Of a DNA stretch of 64,000 bases, positions 24,328 through 38,200 are shown one piece after another. Source of the DNA: Vespa crabro. Lineage: Eukaryota > Arthropoda > Insecta > Hymenoptera > Vespidae. Location of the stretch: the NCBI RefSeq assembly GCF_910589235.1, contig NC_060955.1, forward strand, positions 11,490,837-11,554,836. Reading direction: 5' to 3'. The number at the start of each line of letters is the position of its first letter. Positions within the stretch are counted from its first letter, which is position 1. The notes beneath the pieces were generated by a model, which worked only from the letters and a program-made list of their open reading frames with translations, made no database searches and was not told the origin of the DNA. A program made the position numbers and the translations under genes.

Positions 24328-27300
24328 ATGAAATCTCATTCAAATTCAATTAGTTTATATACTGTCGACGCAGAATAAAGATTAGAACAAGAATATATCT
24401 TCCTGACTGTGTGTAAATAGAAGTTTTAACATGAAAATTTTCGAAAAATGAGATCGACAAATGCGAATTTTGTTAAATGCTGAGATAAAATCGTGAACAC
24501 ATTGAAATTACTCGTACCACAGCTTCAGAAATGTTTCCAATCAATTCGGACATTGTATTTCTTAAGAACAAACATTTATTTTATCTTGGAATCGAAGTTA
24601 TAACCTTGTTTCATATTTTATATACGATTATTAGCTCATAAAGAAGTATCATCGAAATACGAAATTTGAAATCTCAATCAATATCAATGCTTTTATATTC
24701 TATCGACGCAGAATATACAAAGGAACAAGAACATAAGTTTGTCACTATGTGTAAATACGAGTTTCAACATGAATATTGTAGAAAAATGAGATCGACACAT
24801 GCGAATTTCGTTAATTGCAGAGCTTCAATCATGAAAACATTGAACTTACTCGTACCACAGCTTGAGAAATGTTTTCAACCGATTCGGACATTGTATTTCT
24901 GAAGATCATACATCCATTTTATCTTGGAATCGACGTTATAACCTTGTTTCATATGTTATATATGATTATTAGCTCATAAAGAAGTATCATCGAAATACGA
25001 AATTTGAAATCTCAATCAATATCAATGCTTTTATATTCTATCGACGCAGAATATACAATGGAACAAGAACATAAGTTTGTCACTATGTGTAAATACGAGT
25101 TTTAACATGAATATTGTCGAAAATTGAGATCGACACATGCGAATTTCTTTAATTGCAGAGATGTAATCGTGAAATCATTGAACTTATTCGTACCACAGCT
25201 TGAGAAATGTTTCCAATCTATTCGGACATTGTATTTCTGAAGATCAAACATCCATTTTATATTGGAATCGACGTTATAACCTTGTTTCATATTTTATATA
25301 CGATTATTAGCTCATAAAGAATTATCATCGAAATACGAAATTTGAAATCTCAATCAATATCAATGCTATTATATTCTATCGACGCAGAATATACAATGGA
25401 ACAAGATCATAAGTTTGTCACTATGTGTAAATACGAGATTCAACATGAATATTGTAGAAAAATGAGATCGACACATGCGAATTTCGTTAATTGCTGAGAT
25501 TTAATCGTGAAAGCATTGAACTAACTCGTACCACAGCATGAGAATTGTTTCCAATCGATTCGGACATTGTATTTCTGAAGATCAAACATCTATTTGATAT
25601 TGGAATCGACGTTTTGACCTTGTTTCTTATCGTATATACGTTTTTTCGTTCATAATGGCGTACCATCGAAATACGAAATAATGAAATCTCATTCAAATTC
25701 AATTAGTTTATATTCTGTCGACGCAGAATAAAGATTACAACAAGAATATATCTTCCTGACTGTGTGTAAATAGAAGTTTTAACATGAAAATTGTCGAAAA
25801 ATGAGAGCGACAAATGCGAATTTTGTTAAATGCTGAGATAAAATCGTGAACACATTGAAATTACTCGTACCACAGCTTCAGAAATGTTTCCAATCTATTC
25901 GGACATTGTATTTCTGAAGATCAAACATTTATTTTATCTTGGAATCGACGTTATAACCTTGTTTCATATGTTATATACGATTATTAGCTCATAAAGAAGT
26001 ATCATCGAAATACGAAATTTGAAATCTCAATCAATATCAATGCTTTTATATTCTGTCGACGCAGAATACACAATGGAACAAGAACATAAGTTTGTCACTA
26101 TGTGTAAATACGAGTTTCAACATGAATATTGTAGAAAAATGAGATCGACACATGCGAATTTCGTTAATTGCAGAGATTTAATCGTGAAAGCATTGAACTA
26201 ACACGTACCACAGCTTGAGAATTGTTTCCAATCGATTCGGACAATGTATTTCTGAAGATCAAACATCTATTTTATCTTGGAATCGACGTTTTAACCTTGT
26301 TTCTTATCGTATATACGTTTTTTCGTTCATAATGGCGTACCATCGAAATACGAAATAATGAAATCTCATTCAAATTCAATTAGTTTATATACTGTCGACG
26401 CAGAATAAAGATTAGAACAAGAATATATCTTCCTGACTGTGTGTAAATATAAGTTTTAACATGAAAATTTTAGAAAAATGAGATCGACAAATGCGAATTT
26501 TGTTAAATGCTGAGATAAATTCGTGAACACATTGAAATTACTCGTACCACAGCTTCAGAAATGTTTCCAATCTATTCGGACATTGTATTTCTGAAGATCG
26601 AACATTTATTTTATCTTGGAATCGACGTTATAACCTTGTTTCATATTTTATATACGATTATTAGCTCATAAAGAAGTATCATCGAAATACGAAATTTGAA
26701 ATCTCAATCAATATCAATGCTTTTATATTCTATCGACGCAGAATATACAAAGGAACAAGAACATAAGTTTGTCACTATGTGTAAATACGAGTTTCAACAT
26801 GAATATTGTAGAAAAATGAGATCGACACATGCGAATTTCGTTAATTGCAGAGCTTCAATCATGAAAACATTGAACTTACTCGTACCACAGCTTGAGAAAT
26901 GTTTCCAACCGATTCGGACATTGTATTTCTGAAGATCATACATCCATTTTATCTTGGAATCGACGTTATAACCTTGTTTCATATGTTATATATGATAATT
27001 AGCTCATAAAGAAGTATCATCGAAATACGAAATTTCAAATCTCAATCAATATCAATGCTTTTATATTCTATCGACGCAGAATATACAATGGAACAAGATC
27101 ATAAGTTTGTCACTATGTGTAAATACGAGTTTTAACATGAATATTGTCGAAAATTGAGATCGACACATGCGAATTTCTTTAATTGCAGAGATGTAATCGT
27201 GAAATCATTGAACTTATTCGTACCACAGCTTGAGAAATGTTTCCAATCTATTCGGACATTGTATTTCTGAAGATCAAACATCCATTTTATCTTGGAATCG

Positions 27301-27710
27301 ACGTTATAACCTTGTTTCATATTTTATATACGATTATTAGCTCATAAAGAATTATCATCGAAATACGAAATTTGAAATCTCAATCATTATCAATGCTATT
27401 ATATTCTATCGACGCAGAATATACAATGGAACAAGATCATAAGTTTGTCACTATGTGTAAATACGAGATTCAACATGAATATTGTAGAAAAATGAGATCG
27501 ACACATGCGAATTTCGTTAATTGCTGAGATTTAATCGTGAAAGCATTGAACTAACTCGTACCACAGCTTGAGAATTGTTTCCAATCGATTCGGACATTGT
27601 ATTTCTGAAGATCAAACATCTATTTGATATTGGAATCGACGTTTTGACCTTGTTTCTTATCGTATATACGTTTTTTCGTTCATAATGGCGTACCATCGAA
27701 ATACGAAATA
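24328..27710 (+). repeat. 10-mer HOR unit 4 of 4, 3,383 bp
   Basis: Order C'-A-D-B-C-E-C'-A-D-B, monomers at 24328, 24666, 25004, 25342, 25681, 26019, 26358, 26696, 27034 and 27372. The first D (25004) begins TTGAAATCTC rather than the usual TTCAAATCTC. Private variants tie it to the preceding unit. Confidence 0.92.
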
Positions 27711-29064
27711 ATGAAATCTCATTCAAATTCAATTAGTTTATATTCTGTCGACGCAGAATAAAGATTACAACAAGAATATATCTTCCTGACTGTGTGTAAA
27801 TAGAAGTTTTAACATGAAAATTGTCGAAAAATGAGATCGACAAATGCGAATTTTGTTAAATGCTGAGATAAAATCGTGAACACATTGAAATTACTTGTAC
27901 CACAGCTTCAGAAATGTTTCCAATCTATTCGGACATTGTATTTCTGAAGATCAAACATTGATTTTATCTTGGAATCGACGTTATAACCTTGTTTCATATG
28001 TTATATACGATTATTAGCTCATAAAGAAGTATCATCGAAATACGAAATTTGAAATCTCAATCAATATCAATGCTATTATATTCTGTCGACGCAGAATACA
28101 CAATGGAACAAGAACATAAGTTTGTCACTATGTGTAAATACGAGTTTCAACATGAATATTGTAGAAAAATGAGATCGACACATGCGAATTTCGTTAATTG
28201 CAGAGATTTAATCGTGAAAGCATTGAACTAACACGTACCACAGCTTGAGAATTGTTTCCAATCGATTCGGACAATGTATTTCTGCAGATCAAACATCTAT
28301 TTTATCTTGGAATCGACGTTTTAACCTTGTTTCTTATCGTATATACGTTTTTTCGTTCATAATGGCGTACCATCGAAATACGAAATAATGAAATCTCATT
28401 CAAATTCAATTAGTTTATATACTGTCGACGCAGAATAAAGATTAGAACAAGAATATATCTTCCTGACTGTGTGTAAATAGAAGTTTTAACATGAAAATTT
28501 TCGAAAAATGAGATCGACAAATGCGAATTTTGTTAAATGCTGAGATAAATTCGTGAACACATTGAAATTACTCGTACCACAGCTTCAGAAATGTTTCCAA
28601 TCTATTCGGACATTGTATTTCTGAAGATCAAACATTTATTTTATCTTGGAATCGACGTTATAACCTTGTTTCATATTTTATATACGATTATTAGCTCATA
28701 AAGAAGTATCATCGAAATACGAAATTTGAAATCTCAATCAATATCAATGCTATTATATTCTATCGACGCAGAATATACAATGGAACAAGATCATAAGTTT
28801 GTCACTATGTGTAAATACGAGTTTCAACATGAATATTGTAAAAAAATGAGATCGACACATGCGAATTTCGTTAATTGCTGAGATTTAATCGTGAAAGCAT
28901 TGAACTAACTCGTACCACAGCTTGAGAATTGTTTCCAATCGATTCGGACATTGTATTTCTGAAGTTCAAACATCTATTTTATCTTGGAATCGACGTTTTA
29001 ACCTTGTGTCTTAACGTATATACGTTTTTTCGTTCATAATGGCGTACCATCGAAATACGAAATA
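27711..29064 (+). repeat. 4-mer block C-E-C'-B', 1,354 bp
   Basis: Monomers at 27711, 28049, 28388 and 28726. It repeats the block at 7752, including CTGCAGATC in E, the AAAAAAATGAG tract in B' and CTTGTGTCTTAACG. It again marks the exit from the 10-mer region. Confidence 0.9.
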
Positions 29065-30079
29065 ATGAAATCTCATTCAAATTCAATTAGTTTATATTCT
29101 GTCGACGCATAATAAAGATTACAACAAGAATATATCTTCCTGACTGTGTGTAAATAGAAGTTTTCAAATGAAAATTGTCGAAAAATGAGATCGACAAATG
29201 CGAATTTTGTTAAATGCTGAGATAAAATCGTGAACACATTGAAATTACTCGTACCACAGTTTCAGAAATGTTTCCAATCAATTCGGACATTGTATTTCTG
29301 AAGATCAAACATTTATTTTATCTTGGAATCGACGTTATAACCTTGTTTCATATTTTATATACGATTATTAGCTCATAAAGAAGTATCATCGAAATACGAA
29401 ATTTGAAATCTCAATCAATATCAATGCTTTTATATTCTATCGACGCAGAATATACAAAGGAACAAGAACATAAGTTTGTCACTATGTGTAAATACGAGTT
29501 TCAACATGAATATTGTAGAAAAATGAGATCGACACATGCGAATTTCGTTAATTGCAGAGCTTCAATCGTGAAAACATTGAACTTACTCGTACCACATCTT
29601 GAGAAATGTTTCCAATCGATTCGGACATTGTATTTCTGAAGATCATACATCCATTTTATCTTGGAAACGACGTTATAACCTTGTTTCATATGTTATATAT
29701 GATTATTAGCTCATAAAGAAGTATCATCGAAATACGAAATTTGAAATCTCAATCAATATCAATGCTATTATATTCTATCGACGCAGAATATACAATGGAA
29801 CAAGATCATAAGTTTGTCACTATGTGTAAATACGAGTTTCAACATGAATATTGTAGAAAAATGAGATCGACACATGCGAATTTCGTTAATTGCTGAGATT
29901 TAATCGTGAAAGCATTTAACTAACTCGTACCACAGCTTGAGAATTGTTTCCAATCGATTCGGACATTGTATTTCTGAAGATCAAACATCTATTTGATATT
30001 GGAATCGACGTTTAAACCTTGTTTCTTATCGTATATACGTTTTTTCGTTCATAATGGCGTACCATCGAAATACGAAATA
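29065..30079 (+). repeat. 3-mer HOR unit C-A-B, 1,015 bp
   Basis: Monomers at 29065, 29403 and 29741. The C has CGCATAATAAAG and TTTTCAAATG, a near twin of the C at 9106 (TTTTCACATG). A single trimer sits between two C-E-C'-B' blocks. Confidence 0.92.
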
Positions 30080-31433
30080 ATGAAATCTCATTCAAATTCA
30101 ATTAGTTTATATTCTGTCGACGCAGAATAAAGATTACATCAAGAATATATCTTCCTGACTGTGTGTAAATAGAAGTTTTAAAATGAAAATTGTCGAAAAA
30201 TGAGATCGACAAATGCGAATTTTGTTAAATGCTGAGATAAAATCGTGAACACATTGAAATTACTTGTACCACAGCTTCAGAAATGTTTCCAATCTATTCG
30301 GACATTGTATTTCTGAAGATCAAACATTGATTTTATCTTGGAATCGACGTTATAACCTTGTTTCATATGTTATATACGATTATTAGCTCATAAAGAAGTA
30401 TCATCGAAATACGAAATTTGAAATCTCAATCAATATCAATGCTATTATATTCTGTCGACGCAGAATACACAATGGAACAAGAACATAAGTTTGTCACTAT
30501 GTGTAAATACGAGTTTCAACATGAATATTGTAGAAAAATGAGATCGACACATGCGAATTTCGTTAATTGCAGAGATTTAATCGTGAAAGCATTGAACTAA
30601 CACGTACCACAGCTTGAGAATTGTTTCCAATCGATTCGGACAATGTATTTCTGCAGATCAAACATCTATTTTATCTTGGAATCGACGTTTTAACCTTGTT
30701 TCTTATCGTATATACGTTTTTTCGTTCATAATGGCGTACCATCGAAATACGAAATAATGAAATCTCATTCAAATTCAATTAGTTTATATACTGTCGACGC
30801 AGAATAAAGATTAGAACAAGAATATATCTTCCTGACTGTGTGTAAATAGAAGTTTTAACATGAAAATTTTCGAAAAATGAGATCGACAAATGCGAATTTT
30901 GTTAAATGCTGAGATAAATTCGTGAACACATTGAAATTACTCGTACCACAGCTTCAGAAATGTTTCCAATCTATTCGGACATTGTATTTCTGAAGATCGA
31001 ACATTTATTTTATCTTGGAATCGACGTTATAACCTTGTTTCATATTTTATATACGATTATTAGCTCATAAAGAAGTATCATCGAAATACGAAATTTGAAA
31101 TCTCAATCAATATCAATGCTATTATATTCTATCGACGCAGAATATACAATGGAACAAGATCATAAGTTTGTCACTATGTGTAAATACGAGTTTCAACATG
31201 AATATTGTAAAAAAATGAGATCGACACATGCGAATTTCGTTAATTGCTGAGATTTAATCGTGAAAGCATTGAACTAACTCGTACCACAGCTTGAGAATTG
31301 TTTCCAATCGATTCGGACATTGTATTTCTGAAGATCAAACATCTATTTGATATTGGAATCGACGTTTAAACCTTGTTTCTTATCGTATATACGTTTTTTC
31401 GTTCATAATGGCGTACCATCGAAATACCAAATA
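30080..31433 (+). repeat. 4-mer block C-E-C'-B', 1,354 bp
   Basis: Monomers at 30080, 30418, 30757 and 31095. The C starts as trimer type (ATTACATCAAG) and finishes like the C at 27711 (CAGCTTCAG, CATTGATTTTATC), so an exchange took place inside it. The B' end is GATATTGG with GTTTAAACC, unlike the B' at 28726. Confidence 0.88.
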
Positions 31434-34400
31434 ATGAAATCTCATTCAAATTCAATTAGTTTATATTCTGTCGACGCAGAATAAAGATTACATCAAGAAT
31501 ATATCTTCCTGACTGTGTGTAAATAGAAGTTTTAACATGAAAATTGTCGAAAAATGAGATCGACAAATGCGAATTTTGTTAAATGCTGAGATAAAATCGT
31601 GAACACATTGAAATTACTCGTACCACAGTTTCAGAAATGTTTCCAATCAATTCGGACATTGTATTTCTGAAGATCAAACATTTATTTTATCTTGGAATCG
31701 ACGTTATAACCTTGTTTCATATTTTATATACGATTATTAGCTCATAAAGAAGTATCATCGAAATACGAAATTTGAAATCTCAATCAATATCAATGCTTTT
31801 ATATTCTATCGACGCAGAATATACAAAGGAACAAGAACATAAGTTTGTCACTATGTGTAAATACGAGTTTCAACATGAATATTGTAGAAAAATGAGATCG
31901 ACACATGCGAATTTCGTTAATTGCAGAGCTTCAATCGTGAAAACATTGAACTTACTCGTACCACATCTTGAGAAATGTTTCCAATCGATTCGGACATTGT
32001 ATTTCTGAAGATCATACATCCATTTTATCTTGGAAACGACGTTATAACCTTGTTTCATATGTTATATATGATTATTAGCTCATAAAGAAGTATCATCGAA
32101 ATACGAAATTTGAAATCTCAATCAATATCAATGCTATTATATTCTATCAACGCAGAATATACAATGGAACAAGATCATAAGTTTGTCACTATGTGTAAAT
32201 ACGAGTTTCAACATGAATATTGTAGAAAAATGAGATCGACACATGCGAATTTCTTTAATTGCTGAGATTTAATCGTGAAAGCATTTAACTAACTCGTACC
32301 ACAGCTTGAGAATTGTTTCCAATCGATTCGGACATTGTATTTCTGAAGATCAAACATCTATTTGATATTGGAATCGACGTTTTAACCTTGTTTCTTATCG
32401 TATATACGTTTTTTCGTTCATAATGGCGTACCATCGAAATACGAAATAATGAAATCTCATTCAAATTCAATTAGTTTATATTCTGTCGACGCAGAATAAA
32501 GATTACATCAAGAATATATCTTCCTGACTGTGTGTAAATAGAAGTTTTAACATGAAAATTGTCGAAAAATGAGATCGACAAATGCGAATTTTGTTAAATG
32601 CTGAGATAAAATCGTGAACACATTGAAATTACTCGTACCACAGTTTCAGAAATGTTTCCAATCAATTCGGACATTGTATTTCTGAAGATCAAACATTTAT
32701 TTTATCTTGGAATCGACGTTATAACCTTGTTTCATATTTTATATACGATTATTAGCTCATAAAGAAGTATCATCGAAATACGAAATTTGAAATCTCAATC
32801 AATATCAATGCTTTTATATTCTATCGACGCAGAATATACAAAGGAACAAGAACATAAGTTTGTCACTATGTGTAAATACGAGTTTCAACATGAATATTGT
32901 AGAAAAATGAGATCGACACATGCGAATTTCGTTAATTGCAGAGCTTCAATCGTGAAAACATTGAACTTACTCGTACCACATCTTGAGAAATGTTTCCAAT
33001 CGATTCGGACATTGTATTTCTGAAGATCATACATCCATTTTATCTTGGAAACGACGTTATAACCTTGTTTCATATGTTATATATGATTATTAGCTCATAA
33101 AGAAGTATCATCGAAATACGAAATTTGAAATCTCAATCAATATCAATGCTATTATATTCTATCGACGCAGAATATACAATGGAACAAGATCATAAGTTTG
33201 TCACTATGTGTAAATACGAGTTTCAACATGAATATTGTAGAAAAATGAGATCGACACATGCGAATTTCGTTAATTGCTGAGATTTAATCGTGAAAGCATT
33301 TAACTAACTCGTACCACAGCTTGAGAATTGTTTCCAATCGATTCGGACATTGTATTTCTGAAGATCAAACATCTATTTGATATTGGAATCGACGTTTAAA
33401 CCTTGTTTCTTATCGTATATACGTTTTTTCGTTCATAATGGCGTACCATCGAAATACGAAATAATGAAATCTCATTCAAATTCAATTAGTTTATATTCTG
33501 TCGACGCAGAATAAAGATTACATCAAGAATATATCTTCCTGACTGTGTGTAAATAGAAGTTTTAACATGAAAATTGTCGAAAAATGAGATCGACAAATGC
33601 GAATTTTGTTAAATGCTGAGATAAAATCGTGAACACATTGAAATTACTCGTACCACAGTTTCAGAAATGTTTCCAATCAATTCGGACATTGTATTTCTGA
33701 AGATCAAACATTTATTTTATCTTGGAATCGACGTTATAACCTTGTTTCATATTTTATATACGATTATTAGCTCATAAAGAAGTATCATCGAAATACGAAA
33801 TTTGAAATCTCAATCAATATCAATGCTTTTATATTCTATCGACGCAGAATATACAAAGGAACAAGAACATAAGTTTGTCACTATGTGTAAATACGAGTTT
33901 CAACATGAATATTGTAGAAAAATGAGATCGACACATGCGAATCTCGTTAATTGCAGAGCTTCAATCGTGAAAACATTGAACTTACTCGTACCACATCTTG
34001 AGAAATGTTTCCAATCGATTCGGACATTGTATTTCTGAAGATCATACATCCATTTTATCTTGGAAACGACGTTATAACCTTGTTTCATATGTTATATATG
34101 ATTATTAGCTCATAAAGAAGTATCATCGAAATACGAAATTTGAAATCTCAATCAATATCAATGCTATTATATTCTATCGACGCAGAATATACAATGGAAC
34201 AAGATCATAAGTTTGTCACTATGTGTAAATACGAGTTTCAACATGAATATTGTAGAAAAATGAGATCGACACATGCGAATTTCGTTAATTGCTGAGATTT
34301 AATCGTGAAAGCATTTAACTAACTCGTACCACAGCTTGAGAATTGTTTCCAATCGATTCGGACATTGTATTTCTGAAGATCAAACATCTATTTGATATTG

Positions 34401-35493
34401 GAATCGACGTTTTAACCTTGTTTCTTAGCGTATATACGTTTTTTCGTTCATAATGGCGTACCATCGAAATACGAAATAATGAAATCTCATTCAAATTCAA
34501 TTAGTTTATATTCTGTCGACTCAGAATAAAGATTACATCAAGAATATATCTTCCTGACTGTGTGTAAATAGAAGTTTTAACATGAAAATTGTCGAAAAAT
34601 GAGATCGACAAATGCGAATTTTGTTAAATGCTGAGATAAAATCGTGAACACATTGAAATTACTCGTACCACAGTTTCAGAAATGTTTCCAATCAATTCGG
34701 ACATTGTATTTCTGAAGATCAAACATTTATTTTATCTTGGAATCGACGTTATAACCTTGTTTCATATTTTATATACGATTATTAGCTCATAAAGAAGTAT
34801 CATCGAAATACGAAATTTGAAATCTCAATCAATATCAATGCTTTTATATTCTATCGACGCAGAATATACAAAGGAACAAGAACATAAGTTTGTCACTATG
34901 TGTAAATACGAGTTTCAACATGAATATTGTAGAAAAATGAGATCGACACATGCGAATTTCGTTAATTGCAGAGCTTCAATCGTGAAAACATTGAACTTAC
35001 TCGTACCACAGCTTGAGAAATGTTTCCAATCTATTCGGACATTGTATTTCTGAAGATCAAACATCCATTTTATCTTGGAATCGACGTTATAACCTTGTTT
35101 CATATTTTATATACGATTATTAGCTCATAAAGAATTATCATCGAAATACGAAATTTGAAATCTCAATCAATATCAATGCTATTATATTCTATCGACGCAG
35201 AATATACAATGGAACAAGATCATAAGTTTGTCACTTTGTGTAAATACGAGTTTCAACATGAATATTGTAGAAAAATGAGATCGACACATGAGAATTTCGT
35301 TAATTGCTGAGATGTAATCGTGAAATCATTGAACTAACTCGTACCACAGCTTGAGAATTGTTTCCAATCGATTCGGACATTGTATTTCTGAAGATCAAAC
35401 ATCTATTTGATATTGGAATCGACGTTTTAACCTTGTTTCTTATCGTATATACGTTTTTTCGTTCATAATGGCGTACCATCGAAATACGAAATA
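31434..35493 (+). repeat. Four 3-mer HOR units C-A-B, 1,015 bp each
   Basis: Units start at 31434, 32449, 33464 and 34479; the total is exactly 4 x 1,015 bp. They carry the same trimer subtypes as 9106-14180. In the last unit the A (34817) takes a D-like 3' end (CAAACATCC, TTTTATATACG, AAGAATTATC) and the B (35155) shows AGATGTAATC, the subtype that dominates downstream. Confidence 0.94.
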
Positions 35494-36508
35494 ATGAAAT
35501 CTCATTCAAATTCAATTAGTTTATATTCTGTCGACGCAGAATAAAGATTACAACAAGAATATATCTTCCTGACTGTGTGTAAATAGAAGTTTTAACATGA
35601 AAATTGTCGAAAAATGAGATCGACAAATGCGAATTTTGTTAAATGCTGAGATAAAATCGTGAACACATTGAAATTACTCGTACCACAGTTTCAGAAATGT
35701 TTCCAATCAATTCGGACATTGTATTTCTGAAGATCAAACATTTATTTTATCTTGGAATCGACGTTATAACCTTGTTTCATATTTTATATACGATTATTAG
35801 CTCATAAAGAAGTATCATCGAAATACGAAATTTGAAATCTCAATCAATATCAATGCTTTTATATTCTATCGACGCAGAATATACAAAGCAACAAGAACAT
35901 AAGTTTGTCACTATGTGTAAATACGAGTTTTAACATGAATATTGTCGAAAATTGAGATCGACACATGCGAATTTCTTTAATTGCAGAGATGTAATCGTGA
36001 AATCATTGAACTTATTCGTACCACAGCTTGAGAAATGTTTCCAATCTATTCGGACATTGTATTTCTGAAGATCAAACATCCATTTTATCTTGGAATCGAC
36101 GTTATACCCTTGTTTCATATTTTATATACGATTATTAGCTCATAAAGAATTATCATCGAAATACGAAATTTGAAATCTCAATCAATATCAATACTATTAT
36201 ATTCTATCGACGCAGAATATACAATGGAACAAGTTCATAAGTTTGTCACTATGTGTAAATACGAGATTCAACATGAATATTGTAGAAAAATGAGATCGAC
36301 ACATGCGAATTTCGTTAATTGCTGAGATTTAATCGTGAAAGCATTGAACTAACTCGTACCACAGCTTGAGAATTGTTTCCAATCGATTCGGACATTGTAT
36401 TTCTGAAGATCAAACATCTATTTGATATTGGAATCGACGTTTTGACCTTGTTTCTTATCGTATATACGTTTTTTCGTTCATAATGGCGTACCATCGAAAT
36501 ACGAAATA
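35494..36508 (+). repeat. 3-mer with chimeric middle, C-A/D-B
   Basis: Monomers at 35494, 35832 and 36170. The middle one has an A front (with CAAAGCAAC) and a D body from GAGTTTTAACATG onward. The B has AATACTATT and CAAGTTCATAAG. All three private features return 2,707 bp downstream at 38201-39215. Confidence 0.9.
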
Positions 36509-37185
36509 ATGAAATCTCATTCAAATTCAATTAGTTTATATTCTGTCGACGCAGAATAAAGATTACAACAAGAATATATCTTCCTGACTGTGTGTAAATA
36601 GAAGTTTTAACATGAAAATTGTCGAAAAATGAGATCGACAAATGCGAATTTTGTTAAATGCTGAGATAAAATCGTGAACACATTGAAATTACTCGTACCA
36701 CAGCTTCAGAAATGTTTCCAATCTATTCGGACATTGTATTTCTGAAGATCATACATCCATTTTATCTTGGAAACGACGTTATAACCTTGTTCCATATGTT
36801 ATATATGATTATTAGCTCATAAAGAAGTATCATCGAAATACGAAATTTGAAATCTCAATCAATATCAATGCTATTATATTCTATCGACGCAGAATATACA
36901 ATGGAACAAGATCATAAGTTTGTCACTATGTGTAAATACGAGTTTCAACATGAATATTGTAGAAAAATGAGATCGACACATGCGAATTTCGTTAATTGCT
37001 GAGATTTAATCGTGAAAGCATTTAACTAACTCGTACCACAGCTTGAGAATTGTTTCCAATCGATTCGGACATTGTATTTCTGAAGATCAAACATCTATTT
37101 GATATTGGAATCGACGTTTTAACCTTGTTTCTTATCGTATATACGTTTTTTCGTTCATAATGGCGTACCATCGAAATACGAAATA
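36509..37185 (+). repeat. 2-mer unit, C/A chimera-B, 677 bp
   Basis: Monomers at 36509 and 36847. The first is C up to at least 36724 (CAATCTATTCGG) and trimer-type A from 36752 onward (CATACATCC, GGAAACGACG, CATATGTTATATATG). This is what an unequal exchange that removed one monomer would leave. Confidence 0.9.
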
Positions 37186-38200
37186 ATGAAATCTCATTCA
37201 AATTCAATTAGTTTATATTCTGTCGACTCAGAATAAAGATTACATCAAGAATATATCTTCCTGACTGTGTGTAAATAGAAGTTTTAACATGAAAATTGTC
37301 GAAAAATGAGATCGACAAATGCGAATTTTGTTAAATGCTGAGATAAAATCGTGAACACATTGAAATTACTCGTACCACAGTTTCAGAAATGTTTCCAATC
37401 AATTCGGACATTGTATTTCTGAAGATCAAACATTTATTTTATCTTGGAATCGACGTTATAACCTTGTTTCATATTTTATATACGATTATTAGCTCATAAA
37501 GAATTATCATCGAAATACGAAATTTGAAATCTCAATCAATATCAATGCTTTTATATTCTATCGACGCAGAATATACAAAGGAACAAGAACATAAGTTTGT
37601 CACTATGTGTAAATACGAGTTTCAACATGAATATTGTAGAAAAATGAGATCGACACATGCGAATTTCGTTAATTGCAGAGCTTCAATCGTGAAAACATTG
37701 AACTTACTCGTACCACAGCTTGAGAAATGTTTCCAATCTATTCGGACATTGTATTTCTGAAGATCAAACATCCATTTTATCTTGGAATCGACGTTATAAC
37801 CTTGTTTCATATTTTATATACGATTATTAGCTCATAAAGAATTATCATCGAAATACGAAATTTGAAATCTCAATCAATATCAATGCTATTATATTCTATC
37901 GACGCAGAATATACAATGGAACAAGATCATAAGTTTGTCACTATGTGTAAATACGAGTTTCAACATGAATATTGTAGAAAAATGAGATCGACACATGCGA
38001 ATTTCGTTAATTGCTGAGATGTAATCGTGAAATCATTGAACTAACTCGTACCACAGCTTGAGAATTGTTTCCAATCGATTCGGACATTGTATTTCTGAAG
38101 ATCAAACATCTATTTGATATTGGAATCGACGTTTTAACCTTGTTTCTTATCGTATATACGTTTTTTCGTTCATAATGGCGTACCATCGAAATACGAAATA
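37186..38200 (+). repeat. 3-mer HOR unit C-A-B, 1,015 bp
   Basis: Monomers at 37186, 37524 and 37862. The A has the D-like 3' end seen at 34817, exactly 2,707 bp upstream. The B is the AGATGTAATC subtype. Confidence 0.92.
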
